Below are positions 1-13,711 of a DNA stretch of 64,000 bases, one piece after another (positions within the stretch are counted from its first letter, which is position 1; every line of letters begins with the position of its first letter). The DNA is from Acanthamoeba lenticulata (lineage: Eukaryota > Discosea > Longamoebia > Acanthamoebidae), in the NCBI GenBank assembly GCA_002179805.1, contig NAVB01000442.1, positions 1 to 64,000 on the forward strand, read 5' to 3'. A program made the translations under genes and the position numbers. Below the pieces are notes generated by a model that had not been told where the DNA came from, made no database searches, and worked only from the letters and a program-made list of their open reading frames with translations.

Positions 1-1022
1 GGTGAAGGGGGAGGAGAGAGGTACTTGGGGAAGATGTAGGCGACAAAGTGGCCCTCCTGCTGCATGGGGAGGAGGAAGGACAGCGGCGTGGTGCGGAGGC
101 AGGGGAGGCCCGGGATGAGGGGCAGCTGGTAGTCGCCCAGCGCGACAAAGGTGAGGTGCACCGCCTTGGCCCCGTTCACCGCCGCATCGGATTCCGTCGC
201 CAAGCTGTGGAACCTGTGCGGCGGCCAGGCCGAGCCGAGCGCATAGTTGGGGGGGGGGAGGGCAGAGTGGTCAGGACAGGAGCCGCGCAGTGCTGGCGAT
301 GGCCACCACGGGGGAGGGGAACCCGTACAGGTGCTGATGCGCGCCCATCTCCTTCTCGGTGATGGAGACCTTCAGGATACGCAGCGTGCCCCGGCCCACT
401 TCCTCTTGCTCTCTTTTGTTGTTCATTGGTTAATTGTTGTGATGATGAGCGAAAGGACGCGATGCGATGTAGGGCAGCACATACCCGGCGTGGATGTGGA
501 GGCACTGCACGCCCTCAATCTGGAGCACTTCCTCACACTCGCGCAAGCCCTCTGCATAGAGAGAGAGAGAGAGAGTCGGGATGGGTTGAGCACGCGCAGC
601 CACTAAACAGCGCACCAGGACAGCACGTACTGGGTTCCTTCTCCTGGGCGTCATCTTTCTTGGCGGTCTGTTCGCGCAGAAACGAACGCAAAACTTCGGC
701 ACGGTCGGCCACCTCCGTCATTTTTGTGCGCAAGCCCTGCTTCAGGGCATCTTCGGTCTCTGCAGATGCAATTCATCAACCATCTCGTTCCGAGAGAGGA
801 GCATGGTGATTCTTGCTTACCAGAGGAATAAAGGACCACAAGCTCTACGAGGCTATGCAGGGCGGCCTCATACTGTTCTACAGCCTTGGCATAGTCGCCG
901 CCGTTGTCGCTCTGGATGGCAGCTTGGAGGAACGACACTGCTCGCCCCTCCAACTCGAGCCGCTTTTGCAGCGTTGCCTTTTTTTCGGCCTCATCCTCAA
1001 CCTTTGTAGCGGTACTCTCCAT
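1..1022 (-). CDS. MIT-domain protein, spartin/ERD7 (senescence-associated) family, partial at window edge
   Basis: The gene reads leftwards from an ATG at 1022 and runs off the start of the window, so the C-terminal part is missing. Exon 1 (to about 822) encodes a helical MIT-like domain, with AVSFLQAAIQSDNGGDYAKA followed by VEQYEAALHSLVEL. MIT domains bind ESCRT-III tails. Later exons at about 760-632, 573-490, 420-330 and 215-1 read through GT-AG introns. They give EVLQIEGVQCLHI, GTLRILKVS and GDYQLPLIPGLPCL, a beta-rich pattern resembling the region after the MIT domain in spartin and the N-terminal part of plant ERD7. Members of that group act at endosomes, lipid droplets or in stress responses. 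The senescence domain itself would lie outside the window. The MIT call is firmer than the spartin call. Confidence 0.55.
559..575. repeat. (GA)n microsatellite, intronic
   Basis: Reads (CT)n on the sense strand of the spartin-like gene, directly before the intron end ATGCAG. Confidence 0.85.
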
Positions 1023-1208
1023 CAAGTCTTTCTTTCTTTGTTCTTCTCAAGTTTGATGCGAACCGGCAATGAACTGTGCCGACACCAAAGTAAAATGATT
1101 ATTTTGTGCTAAAATCGGTTTTCTGCCAAATTAATGAAGAATTTCAAAGCGTTTGGGCAAGAGATCGGGAGAGCCACGTGCGAGCTCGCGCAACGGGCAC
1201 GAGCCCTC

Positions 1209-3207
1209 TCAGTGGAGGTCGGGAGCGCCGCCCATGACCATGAGGTAGTGCAGGTGAGCCTTGAGGGCGACCCAGAAGGAGGGCAGCACAACGTAGGGCA
1301 CGTCGTACTCCTTGCACGTCTGTCGTACAATCGGCGCGATGTCCGGGTAGTGGATCTGGGAGATGTTGGGGAAGAGGTGGTGCACGACTTGGTGGTTGAG
1401 CGCGCCGCTGAGGAAGGTCGTCAGCCACGATCCATGCGCGTAGTCGATGGTGGTCATGACCTGCAACTTGGCCCAGTCCATGTCGATCGTGCCTATGTGC
1501 GTGCATGTTTGTGTGAATGAGAAAGACAAACAGACGAGGATGTGAGGCGAGAAGGTCCTCGTACCGGTCTTCTTGTTGACCTTGGGCCAGATGGCGGGCG
1601 CCACGACGTGGTTGACCTGGAACATGAGGGCCAGGTAGTAGCTCGCCAGGAGGTCGGACGCCATCACGAGCGCGAACACGTAGCCCACGGGGAGGAAGAA
1701 GGCCGGGATGATCACGCGGTAGGCCACGAAGACGAGCTTGCCCACCACGAACATGGCCCAGTGCCACGCGCCAGGAGGGTTCACCCTGCGCACGCTCGAG
1801 CATGAGACGGAAGAAGCCCACTTTCTTCCCCTACTTCACCACAGCCAGGACACGCACCGGATCTTTCCGTTCTCGCCGACAAAGAACATGATCTGGATGT
1901 CGTTGATGCGGAACTTGGTCGCTAGCAGGCCGTAGAGAACCGGCGCGTAGAGGTGCTGGAGGCGGTAGTGGCTGTACCACGGCTGGTCGGGCTTGATCCG
2001 CCGGATGTCCGGGTCGTTGGTGTGCACGTCGGGGTCGGCGTCGGGCACGTTGGTGAAGGGGTGGTGCCCCAGGAAGTGTTGGTGGCACCTACCGTGGACG
2101 TTCGCCCATGGGTCATTCCTCCGGAAAAATAGAAACTACAACAAATAGAACAAGAGCAGCACAAGCATACCACATGTAGAACGAGCAGCCATTGACCAAG
2201 TCGTGAATGGCGCCCATCAACCGCCAGGTCCACGGGCTCGAGGTCAGAGCAGCGTGCGAGCCCTCGTGGACAGGGATCAGGGACAGAAGCGCCATGCCCC
2301 AGCCCGAGACCAGCGCCAAGGCGACGCCCGCCAGCAGCGAAGTCTTTGTTGTTGCGCGGGAGACGAAGCGCGAAATGAGCGAAAGACCTTCGAGCGACAG
2401 AACGCGGGAGTGCGCACCTGTGCAGCGTAGACCGCGCCGACCCATGAAGCCAGGGTGGCGACGAGGAGCAGGAGCGAAGCGATGACCAGCCGAGTCCCGT
2501 GAGTGTGCTTGACGCCGGCTTGCTTGAAGTGATTCTCGACGCGCTGCTTGAGGGTGAGGTAGAACTCGGACATGGGCGGGAAGGTCGGGTGCTCCGAGTC
2601 AATCAGGGTGCCCACGCGGTAGCGCTCCAGCGTCTTGGAGACCCACACGGGGTGGTAGGCCTCGAACAGCTGCGTCGCATCGCGTCCCTAAGGGCCCAAC
2701 AACAACAACAACAAAGACGTTTTGCATCGTAAGTTGCAGTCGCGGCACGCGTGGCGAGTGGCGTTGTGTGTGTCACAGAAACGTGGAGTGATATTCGGAC
2801 TTTGCAGCGCGGCAGTTGGTCGCTGTCTCGCCGACCGAGCACGAGAGTATTTGGGGAGCGAATAATAACCCCGGGTACAACAGCCGGAGTGAGGCGACCT
2901 CTGCTGAGGAAGTGGGGGAGGGAACGTGGGCGAAGTCGAGGCCGAATCCATCTCCATCGCTCACTCACATCTTCACAAATTTGATGTACAAAAGCAAATT
3001 GAACCATGATGGTAAAAAGCCGGAAATAAAGAGAACGAAGCGCGGACGTACAGCGTTGAGCAAGACGGTGTCTTTGCCGCCAGGATGGGCGTTCACCCAT
3101 GACGTGACGTCGTACACCTGGCCGCGGATAGCCAACCAGGCGTCACCCTCCCGGTTGTGTTCCGCCAGCTGCTTCCAGGACACTTGGACCGACTTGACGT
3201 TCTCCAT
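1209..3207 (-). CDS. Cytochrome b5-fusion front-end fatty acid desaturase
   Basis: This enzyme introduces a double bond between an existing one and the carboxyl end of a polyunsaturated fatty acid, using electrons from its own cytochrome b5 domain at the ER membrane. Exon 1 (3207 to about 3055) encodes the b5 domain with the haem-ligand motif HPGG. Later exons give the membrane desaturase. The histidine boxes are HEGSH (about 2260), HFLGHH (about 2065) and, last, QVVHH (about 1390). Q in place of the first H of box three is the hallmark of the front-end (delta-5/6/8) class. Long hydrophobic segments lie between the boxes. About six exons are joined by short introns, and the stop is at 1209. 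The first box reads HEGSH rather than the usual HDxGH, but both histidines remain. Regiospecificity cannot be read from sequence. Confidence 0.92.
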
Positions 3208-3564
3208 CTCGCTGGACCTCCGCGTCTCGATCGTGTTGGCGGCTGCACAGAGTGACCAACGCGCTCTTCTTTATTGCCCTTTCAAGAACGAAATGTTTCG
3301 AACCAGTTTCAAAAGGCAAAAATTTAAGTGCGAAAACAGATAGGAAATTGTTCACCGCAAACAGAGCGGTGAACGCGCGCAAACAGGCAGGCCTGACTGC
3401 GCAGCTGTGCGACGCGGCAACGAAGAACCCAACCAATCGTGGGTTGAATTAGAGTTTTTTGTGTCTCGCTTGGTCACCCCACACGCGCTCCTATTCACCC
3501 AAGCGAAGGGTGACCAAAAATCCAGGCCACAACCCCAGCGTGTCCCTCAAAATTGAAAGGAGTG
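3208..3564. other. Divergent intergenic region between desaturase and USP genes
   Basis: These 357 bases separate two start codons pointing away from each other, so they should carry both promoters. GC is lower than in the exons. I see no convincing RNA gene or transposon. There is a partial inverted match around 3470-3520 (TTGGTCACCC and GGGTGACCAA) that may form a weak hairpin. Confidence 0.5.
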
Positions 3565-6500
3565 ATGGATGCACAACAAGTTGAAGACTACACTCAAAAG
3601 TGCTTGGAGCACCTGGCCGCCTTGGAGAAGGAGATAGAGACTAGAGGTGAGAACCTAACTACCCCCTACCCTTTTTTCTTTGTTTATGTTTTTGTAAATA
3701 ATAATATTGTGCCTTTTCGGCAAAGACAATGCTTTATCATGATATATATCTGTTTTTTTCTATTTTAACACATATTTTTTGCAGCGGATGGCCAAGACTT
3801 GTGGTCAGTACTGGACACTGTAGACCAGTATCTGGAGGTGGCCATTGAGCTCAAGACCAAGAAGCTAAAGAAGAACCGCGAATGGCGTACACCTCGCATC
3901 GCCACGGCCCACCTTGCCGATGCTGCTGACGACCAGGAGGAAGAGGAGGAAGGCGGCCGCGCTGGCCTCAAGGCCAAGGAGGCTAATGAAGCTAAAGATG
4001 AGGACGTACATGAAGATGAGGAGGAAGAAGAAGAAGAGGACAAGCGCCACCAGGGGAAGGAGGCCTCTGGGGAGAGGGACGACGAGGCCGAGGCGGTAGA
4101 CAAGCAAAAAATAGGCCCTAAGGATGCAGGCGAGACCGTGGCACGAAACGGGTCCGATTCAACAGAAGAAGACGAAGACGAAGAGGATGACGAGGACGAG
4201 GACGGAGAGACGCAAAAGGACGGTGATGATGATGATGATGAAGAAGAGCCAGAGGAGGACCCCGTCCGCCGGGACGAGTGGCGTATCCTGGTCCGGTGCT
4301 TGCTCACCAAGTTTGTCCCCAAGGCCTGCAAGACGGTCCTGCGCAAGAGGTCTTTTCTCCGCTCCGCGCGCGTCGGCGCTGTGTGATTGTTCGCAGTGAA
4401 GCTGACTGCGCAAGGGCGGATGGATGCTGGAAACGCGCTCGACTGCAGGTATGCGACGATGCAGACACGCCAGCGCGTCAGCCTCTTCCTCCAGAACGTG
4501 GCGCGCATCACCGCGCTGCACATCATCAGCGACACCAAGCTCGAGCTGCTGAAGAACCTGAGCTGGCTGTTCGACCCGGAGCTCATCTTCTACCCGATCT
4601 ACTCCAGCTACCGGATCGGCCCGACCGGCCAGATGGCCGTACGTGGACTGGAGTCTCACCTTGCCTTGCCTTAGGGCCATCTTGTTCTGTACTGACCTCA
4701 TGAGTGGTGTTGGCCTCGCCCAGAGCTACTCTGACGCGCCGGAGGAGCTGCCAGGCGACTATGCCACGGTTTGTCTCTCCCCTCCCTCAGAATGCTGTGC
4801 AAGTGATGTCGACGTTGATGGGCCACTCACACACACACGCACGACACATGCAGCATGTCGGCAGGATATCTGTTCTGATCGTCAACACGTTGCAAGCCTT
4901 TGGCGAAGCTGGAGGTTTCGACTACATCGCTGCCCGTTTGTCCCTTCTCGACCGGCCGGCCTCGTTGGGCCACATCATCCTCCTCCTGGAGCCCATCATC
5001 GCGGTCCGCAAGGCGCTCAAGTGGCCGTTCAGGGGCAACTGGTGGAGCAAAGTGCAGCCCTACATCTTCGCCCGCGTGATGGGGATGGACGAGAAGGAGT
5101 TCAAGACCGTCACCAAGGAGGAACTCACCCGGTTGGTCACCATCGCGGAGAAGCTCGCCAAGCTCCTTATTGACCCATTCAACAAGGGCCCCTTTGACCA
5201 GTGCGTCTTCTCATCTCACCTCTCACCACTTTTTTTAAAACATTTTATTATTCATAAATACAAAAGGAAACTAAAAAATAAATACCCAACAGGGAGACTT
5301 ATGCGGAACAGCTGGAAAAGTTCAAGCTGGCTCTGGCTCACAAGTGCCTGCTCACGTCCAATCTGGAGAAGCGGCTGTACGGCATCAACACGGTGACCTC
5401 GCTCATCAACATGGCCCAGCGCAAGGACGAGAACCGGGCCAAGCCGCCCGCCATGTCCACCTACGGGTCCGTCTCGTCTCGCGCGACTGGTGGGCGTAGA
5501 GGCGGCGCTGGCTCACTGGGCCAGTGGGGCGTGGGTGGTTGAGGGATCGACAGGTACTACGGCCGCTCGATACTCAAGACCAAGGCCACAAAGTGGCTCA
5601 CGACCAACGCCGTCGTCGCGTGGCTCGAGGAAAAGCAAATCGTGCAGCTGCTCTTTGGCAAGGGCGTCCATTTTGAGCTCATCTCGCGCAGCAAGGATAT
5701 CCTCCGCGTCATGTCCGAGTTCAGGCGGTACGTCATCGCCGTCATCGTCATGAGGTGAGGCGGCGCTGACATGAGTGGCGCGGACAACAGGTTCAACGAG
5801 GAGCACATCAACATGATGTGGAGCGCGGCCGTGGGCAAGGGCAAGCAGGAGCGCATCACGGACACCATCTACGACCTCTTTGATCACCTGACCAAGGACC
5901 TGGAGCCCGAGCTAGTGGCCTTTCTCGTCTGCAAGATCCGCGACACGCGCGTGTTCGACCCCAAGACCCTCAACCTCATGCGGACCCTCACCATGCACCA
6001 GCTCCTCGAGGACGACGATCCCGTACGGCCGGCACTCACGCCCGCATCAGCGCGCGTGCTTCTTTCTTTCTCGAGAGCCAGCAAAGCTCACCACGGCCGC
6101 GATGCCCACGCACGACAGGAGCGCTGCACGGGCGGCCTGACGCTCTACTGGGAGATCATCCAGGATGACCACTTCATCTCGCGCGAGATCTCCGAGCAGG
6201 CGACCAACCACCTTAAGGTCGTGTGGGAGGCGCCCAGCAGCCCAGCGAGTCAGCGAGCACTGACATCGCGCTGCAATCTTCCATACAAACACACCAAACC
6301 AAACAGGAGATCGTGGTTCGGAATCGGTGCGAGCAGTACCGGCGCAGCTTTGTGGAGCACTGCGCCAAGAACATCCAGCAGAGCCGCTCGGTTCCCCAGT
6401 CCATCAAGCTGCTTCGCGAGATCCTCGGTACGCCGCCGCGCCGCATGGCCTGACACCCCCTGTTGTCGGACCTCACACGCATTGGCTGGGCACATGTGCA

Positions 6501-9500
6501 CAGATACGTTTCCGCTGTCGGGACCGGTGGAAGATCGGACAAGCGTCATACAGTCGATCGACGAGGAGTTTGGCCTGCTTGATATCTTCTTTGCCGACCT
6601 GATCAACTACAAGCAGCGGGCTCTCGAGAAGCTCGAGAAGCTCAAGCGTGAGAGCGAGCTGCAGGCCCCCGCCGCTGGGTCGCCCTCGCTCCGCGGGGAC
6701 GGCGGCAAGAAGGACGACGCTTCGGCCTCCTTGGCGTCGTCGCTGGACGTGGGCCAGCAGACCCTGGTCGGGGTGGAGCCCCATATCGAGCAGACCAAGA
6801 CGCGGCTCAAGTTCCTGTACTACATCCTCAAGCACTCGAGCCTCACGCTGCCTCTGCGCCACCTCAGCACCCTCTGGGACTGCCTCATCGCCAACGGCCT
6901 CACCCGCAAGGAGAAGGACCTTGGGCTCAAGTGGCTGAACAAGGCCTGCGGGAACAGCGCCGTGTTTGAACCGAGCGTGATGGAGGAGGCCACCAAGCTC
7001 ATCTTCGAGCAGAAGCTGTGCGCCGCGCTCGACTACGCCTCGCTCAGCCTCAAGGGCCTCCACTGTTTCATCGAATACTTCCGGTGCGCTGCGATCTCCC
7101 GCCTCTTCCAGTACCTCGCGTCGTCGTCCACGAAAGTTGACAGCTCTTTCCGTCTTTCAGCTTTTACAACTGCGGCCAGGGCAAGCTGCAGAAGGTGTTC
7201 CCGGCTTGGCCCCGCGGCCAGCCGCCCCTCTACGTCGTGCAGGACATGAACCTGGTCGGGCTAGAGGTACGCCTGCCAGTTCACGATCGTTCTTGAGTCC
7301 GACGAAAGTTAGAGCTGAGCTGAGGCACATACCTATTCTCTGCGGTGCAGGCCTTCTGGGAGCTGGTCCTGCGGGTCGAGAACGAGGAGGTCGCCGTCGA
7401 TGCCATCGACGAGCTCAACGCGCTCTACGATAAGGACAAGCTGTCGCTCCAGCTCAAGCGCCAGATCGGGCAGATCAGGCACGGCTACCTGTCGACCATC
7501 ATGAGCCACCTGGAGACGGCGCACGCCCACGAGACCCAGAACACGGCCATCATCCGGCGCTGTCTCGTCCTGCTCACGGTACGGTCTGCCTATGATCGCC
7601 ATCACCACCGAGAGTGGTTGCTCACCTAGCGCCTGGTCTTCTCGCGCAGACGTTCCTTGAGGAGCTGGACAAGCAGCAGGTGGACGAGCAGCCCGCCCAG
7701 GGGGAGGGGGAGCTGATCATGCTCTACTTCTACGGCATCAACGTCAACGAGCGCTTCATGCTGGAGGTCTCTGACATGATCAGCCTGCGCGCCCTGAAGC
7801 AGCTCGTCATCAAGGAGCTCAACCGGGAACCCGGCACCGGGTGTCGCGTCGAGCTGCTGGTCAAGAGCTCGGTGGCGCTGGCCGGCGACCGGGTCTCACT
7901 GCGCGAGGCCGGCTTGGCGGACAACCAGGACGTCAACTTCCAGCTGATCGAGGACGCCACGGACGACAACAACGACGTCGACGATGAGGAAGCGGACGAG
8001 AGCGCCGACAACGATGATCAGAAGGCGCTCGAGTCGCAGCCGCCCCGCTACGTGCTGACCAACAACCAGGCCTACTTCCGGCTCCTCTTCAGCCTCCTGG
8101 CCCTCGACGAGCAGGTCGCCCAGCTGGTACACACCGCGCACCCTCTCCTTCCTCTGGCGACCATGTGTGGCCACTGATGCCCGCACCACTCTTCTTTCTT
8201 GACAGGCATGGGACCTCTTGGCCAAGCTGCCGACGAACACGGCCATGGAGCAGAGCATCACGGCGTTCCACACGGCCGCGGAGGCGCCCAAGTGGGCCGA
8301 ACTGATCGACCCCACGTCGGCCTTCTCGCTCCTCTACGCCCTGCGCATCGTCAAGAGCGCGCTGCAGCATGACCGCGAAACTGTGCGTTGCTGCCACACA
8401 AGCCCTCCTCGTGTCCGCGAGGGTCCTTGACTGAACGTTGCGCGGGATAGGGCGACACGACGTGGTCGTTGCAGCTGGTCGCGCAGGGCGGGCTGCAGCA
8501 CCTGGCCGACGTGCTTTACAAGCAGGAGCAGCTGCTCCGGGGCAACCTGTCCAAGCAGTGCCTCCTCGCTCTCTTGGAGATCATCGAGAACGCCCTCGCC
8601 CGTACGCTCCTTTGTCGACCACGCCACGTGCTGTGGTTTCACTCAGCTGACGATGTTCGTCGTGATGATGATGATGATGACGGCCCCAGTGCCCGGCGTT
8701 CCGGCAGACCAGATCGACGCCGCCATCGACCCGGAGCGATTCGCGACCGGCCTCCTGTCGGTCATTCGTCGGTCGGCTGTCGACACACAGGACCAAGCGA
8801 GTGAGGTCGACGGCCAGGTGGTCAAGAGCGCGTGCGGGTTGCTGCTGGCCTTTGTCCGGCCCTTGCCGCTGGGCCATCACCACAAGCCAGGCCTCTTGTC
8901 GCGGCTCATCGCGGCCGCTGACTTTGCCGACCTCCTGCGCGTGGCGCTGCTGCACTCGGTCGAGGCCACCACCCGCGTCGAGGTCGCCGACCTCATCCTC
9001 GGCTTCTTCGAGTACGTCGACCAACCGGTCGCTGGCGATGGCGGAGTTGCTCACGCGCGCGTGTGTATGACCACTGCAGGGACGGCGACGAGGAGCAGCG
9101 GGCCTATTTCCTGCGCACGCTGTTTGAATTCTTGCCCCAAATCGCGCCCGAGTCGCGGCTGTGCGTCGAGTTCTTCCTCGTCCTCTCCCACATCGCCAAG
9201 CACTTCCACGCCACGTACGGCCTTTTCTTTTTGTTTTATCGTCAAAATTTGTTTGGTATTTCAATACTGAAGGAATGCTTTCAATTCTTAGTGGAGACCG
9301 CGCCACGAGCCGGGCGACGCTGGAGCCGCTCGCCAGCACGCTGGCGTCGCTCATCAAGAAGCACCCGATCGTGGAGAAGGCCGAGAACGCGCAGCCGGAC
9401 CAGGTCCTCATCGGCCTGCTGCAGCTGCTGGGGGAGCTCGCCGAGTTCTTGCCGCAGGAGCAAGTGGCGGCGGCCGACGGAGAGCAGCAGGAAGAGGGCG

Positions 9501-12500
9501 AGGGCCTGGTCGACGAGCTCTTCCGGCGCTGCCTGTTCGAGGTCCCCACGGCCGCCTTCCACGGATCGCTCGCGCCGCCCAAGTGCAAGACCAAGGCCAG
9601 CCGCGCCGCCGCCTTTGCGCTCCTCCTCGAGCTGGCCAAGGGTGCGACTCGCTCCTCGTTCCCGCCTCTCAGGGCCGTCCTTTGAAGAGCTCAACTCACC
9701 AACGTGGGCTTGTCCTTGCCCGCGGCACACAGGCTCGGTGGAGAACCGCGTGCGGTTGCTGAGCCTCGTGCGACGCTTCCACCTCAGCGGAGCGCCCGAG
9801 GGCCAGATCGTGTCGCTCGGCCTCGAGTGGAACCACTCGCCCTCGGCCGGCGAGCGGTCGTCGGCGGGCTACGTGGGCCTCAAGAACCTGGGCTGCACGT
9901 GCTACATGAACTCGCTCCTCCAGCAGTTCTTCATGATCCCCGAGTTCCGCGAGGGCATCCTCAGCATCGACTTCCCCGATGGTGCGCCCTCCTCGTCATG
10001 CTTGTCTTTGCCCTTTGTTATGGCCAACGTTGGCTCACGCGCGGGACCGCTACGACAGACTACGACTTCGTGGGCCGGCCCAAGAAGGGCGTCCTCGAGG
10101 AGGAGGACGCGGAGGACGACGAGCAGCCTGAAGAGGCAGGCGCCCTCGCGGCCAAGACGCACCATGACGCCTTCAAGGATCTCTACGACGAAGACGACGA
10201 GGACGATGAGGTGATCGTCAGGGACCTGTTCCCCAAGAAGCAGGGCAAGGGCGACAAGAAGCCGAAGAAGCCGAGCGTCGTGGGCTCCGACGACCTGCTG
10301 GTCGAGATGCAGGTCATGTTCGGGCACCTCCAGGAGAGCCTCCGGCAGTTCTACAACCCGAAGGGCTTCTGCTTCGCCAACAAGGACTACGACGGCCAGC
10401 CCGTGGACACGAGCGTGCAGATGGACGTGGACGAGTTCTTCAACATGCTGTGCGACAAGCTCGAGAACAGGCTCAAGGGGACGCCCCAGGAGCGGCTCCT
10501 CAAGAACATCTGGTGCGGCCAGATGAGCTCGCAGCTCATCTGCAAGGGCTGCCCCCACCGCTCGGAGCGCGACGAGCAGTTCTACACCATCGGCCTCGAC
10601 ATCCAGAACAAGAAGGACATCCGCGAGGCGCTCGAGCTCTACGTGCGCGGTGACATGCTCGAGGGCGACAACGCCTACTTCTGCGACACCTGCAAGAAGC
10701 ACGTCGACACCCTCAAGCGATCCTGCATCAAGGTCCACCTCCTCGTGATCGCGATTGGTTGATTTGTTGGCTCATCGTGATTGTGGGATCTATGTTGTGG
10801 CCACGCCAACAAAAACAACAACAGGAGCTGCCCAACACGCTGATCCTCCACCTCAAGCGGTTCGAGTTCAACTTTGACAGCATGCGCAAGGTCAAGCTCA
10901 ACGACTACTGCGAGTTCCCCGAAGTCCTCGACATGCTGCCCTACACTCGCGAAGGCCTCGCCCTCCGCGAGGCCCAGGAGGGCAGCGGCGACGACGACAA
11001 CAACAACCAGCAGTTGGCCGAGCAGCCGCAAGGGTCCGCCGTCACCCCTCCTGTGCTTGAGTAAAAAGGTGAGCAGGTGGGCTCACGAGCTCTGTGCAGA
11101 AGCCCGCGTGAGTCGACAGCGACCGCCGACGAGGGCGGTGACGCCGCGACACCGGCGGAGCCGACGGCCGACGGCACACCGGCGGCCCTGCCGGCGATCC
11201 GCCCGCCCGAGTACTACGAGTACGAGCTGGTGGGCATCCTCGTCCATCGCGGCGTCGCCGACAGCGGCCACTATTACTCCTTCATCAAGGACCGCTCGGC
11301 CGCTGCCCGGGAGGCCATCATCGCCGCCGCCGCTGCCGCTGAACAGGACGCGGACTCGTCCTGGATCGAGTTCAACGACAAGCAAGTCACCGAGTTCTCG
11401 GTCAAGGTGCGGGCGCCTCCCTCGCCGCGCGGCCCACCAGCCGCCAAGTGGTCAGCTCCTGACTTGTTGCTTTTGTGGTGCTGATGATGATGATGATGTG
11501 ATGCCTCGGGCGAAACAGGACATCCCGGCCGAGTGCTACGGCGGGGAGGAGACGTTGCTGTCGTACGACATGTACTCGCGCACCAAGGTGCCCAAGCGGT
11601 TCGAGAAGACGCGCAACGCGTACATGCTCATCTACCAGCGCAAGGTGCCCCAGCCCGTGCCCGCCTTGGGCGACCCGGTCGTCGGCCCGACGGACGGCGC
11701 GGTGGTGGAGCAACAGCCAGCTGAGGAGGCGCCCGCCAAGAAGGCCGGCGTGGGCTGCCGCAAGCTGCTGGAGCACGTGTGGGAGGACAACATGAGGTTC
11801 CTCCACGAGAAGAAGCTCTTCGACCCGGCCTACTTCAACTTCCTCTGGCACTTGGCCGACCTCAACCCCGACGACGCGGCCGCGCAGCCCGGTACTCGCC
11901 CAGCTCTTGCCCCGTCTCGCTTTCCCCATCTCCGTCCTCACGCGCTCCTCGTGCTTGGGCTTGGGCTTGGTTGTGCTGCACCGTGCGGCAGGCCTGGTCC
12001 TGCAGACGATCCAGGTGGCGACCTTCTTCTTCCTGGAGGTGATCTCGCACGCCAAGGACCGCGAGATCCTGCCCCGATTCGGGGACCGCCTCCGCCAGCG
12101 GTACCAAGGAAGCGCAGAGGCCTGCCGATGGCTGGCGGGGCTGCTGATCGACGACAAGCGGCTGCTGGGGCAGCTCCTCTTCGAGTGCCCCGTCGAGGAG
12201 GTCCGCTCCTCCTTTGCCGAGCTGCTGGCGTCGGTCACGGAGACGCTCCTCCGCGACCCGCGCGAGCAGCGGGCCCTCCTCCAGTCGGTACGCGTCTCGT
12301 CGGTCCCTCGCCCGCCGATCAAGGCCGCCTGTGTGTGTGGCGCTGACCCGCCGCGCGGCGACACAGGCCTACGAAGTGACGGCGGCCACCGACGATGACG
12401 CGGAGCCGAGGCCCCTGGCGCGCGCCCTGCTGGACCGCATCTTTGGGCAGTTGTCCGAGGCCACGCGCTACTGGCGGCAGTTCAAGGAGTACTTTGGCTT

Positions 12501-13711
12501 CTTCCTCGAGTTTGCCGGCTCGGGGGAGCTCCAGCGGCGGTACTTGCTCGACGTCAACGCGATCGGGCACTTCTTGCACGTCTACCTGGGCTCCTACTCG
12601 CCCTACGCCCAGGACCGGCCCAAGTTCCGGCTGGGCAACCGCTGGGAGGACCCGGACTACTCGACCCTCATCTCGTGCGTCTCGCTCCTGGTCCGCAGCT
12701 GCGCCCTGCCCCGCGACACGCTTCTGCCTCCTCTCGAGCCCAGCGACGGGGAGGCGCCGTCGACCGAGCAGCCGCGCTGCCCTCCGACCCAGGAGCCCGG
12801 CACGCCGTTGGCCATCTCCGGCTGGGACTACATGTTCCTCGCCCACGAGTCCTTTGCCAAGGTGCTCCTCAACGACGACAACAAGTACGTCGTGGCCGAG
12901 TCCGCCAGCCTGCTCATCCACCTCACCTGGGAGAACCGCGGTACGCTCTTGTCGCTGCTCAATCATGACGACGATGATGATGATGACGACGACGATGACT
13001 CACGTGGTGATGATGCACGATCGCTGCAGCCAACACGGACGTGGTTACGCGCGTGCTGCGGCAGGCCATCTCGTTGGCCGCGTTCGATGTGCTCAAGCCG
13101 CTCCTCACGGTGATGGAGCAGCTGCTGGCCATCGACGACTCGTACGCCGCCGCCCGGGTGGCGACCAACGTGAAGGAGCTGCTCGACGCCTTTGAGCTGC
13201 GCAAGCGGCTCCCCAAGACCACGGAAATCAACCTCAAGTTCCTGGTGCGGCTCATGCCCCGCGTGCGCGCGACATCGCGTCCCGACTGACGTCTGCCGTG
13301 CTGCACGGCGGGTGCGCAGGTGAACAAGCTGTACGAGAAGAACCAGGTGGCCCGCAACTTCCTGAACGAGATCTACCTGCGCCACCTCAACGCGGCGCAT
13401 CAACCACTCTTGTGGGTCGAGCAGTGGCTCAACTCGCACAACCACGGCGTCAACGGTACGCACGAGCCGCGCCCTTTTGAAAGCAAAACGGGAGGGAGAC
13501 GGCTGATGCAGTGGTTGGTTGTTGGGCGCCAGATCCGGGCTGGCTGCTGGTTCAGGTGCCAGAAGAGCCACGGTATGAGGAGGAAGACGATGACGATACG
13601 GATGGCGGCACGGAGACCGACTCGGACGCCGAGGCAGCAGCCGAAGCGGACGCCGCAGCCTATACGCCGGGCAGCACCGACACGATTGCCGACATGATCG
13701 ATAAGCTGTAA
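3565..13711 (+). CDS. Giant ubiquitin carboxyl-terminal hydrolase, USP9X/USP24/USP34-like
   Basis: A cysteine protease that removes ubiquitin from substrates. About 25-30 exons join into a protein of very roughly 2,700 residues. The long N-terminal part (3565-9700) is mostly helical, armadillo-like, with an acidic stretch at 3935-4260. A ubiquitin-like segment lies at 7690-7950 (SLRALKQLVIKELN). The catalytic domain spans about 9830-11570: Cys box GLKNLGCTCYMNSLLQQFF with the nucleophile codon at 9900-9902, a zinc-site-like pattern (ICKGC at 10540 and CDTC at 10683), LPNTLILHLKRFEF, and the His box GVADSGHYYSF at about 11254. An acidic insert at 10090-10230 separates the Cys box from the rest. 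The C-terminal helical part ends in an acidic tail. Start choice: the first real ATG is at 3565. Order and length match the USP9X/24/34 group; I cannot say which member. Confidence 0.9.

Noticed and set aside
3765..4586. 273-codon minus-strand frame rich in serine
   Set aside because: Reverse reading of the acidic GAN/GAR codons of the USP N-terminal region gives poly-Ser; not a gene.
8581..9639. 352-codon open frame on the minus strand
   Set aside because: Antisense shadow of USP exons, Ser/Arg/His-rich, and it crosses introns of the plus-strand gene.
9902..10738. 278-codon open frame on the minus strand
   Set aside because: It lies exactly opposite the USP catalytic domain, and its leucine/valine-rich sequence is the reverse reading of GC-rich codons. 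No family resemblance.
10874..12346. 490-codon plus-strand frame in the USP gene
   Set aside because: Wrong phase relative to the clear USP blocks in the same interval; it reads Arg/Ser/Pro-rich noise.
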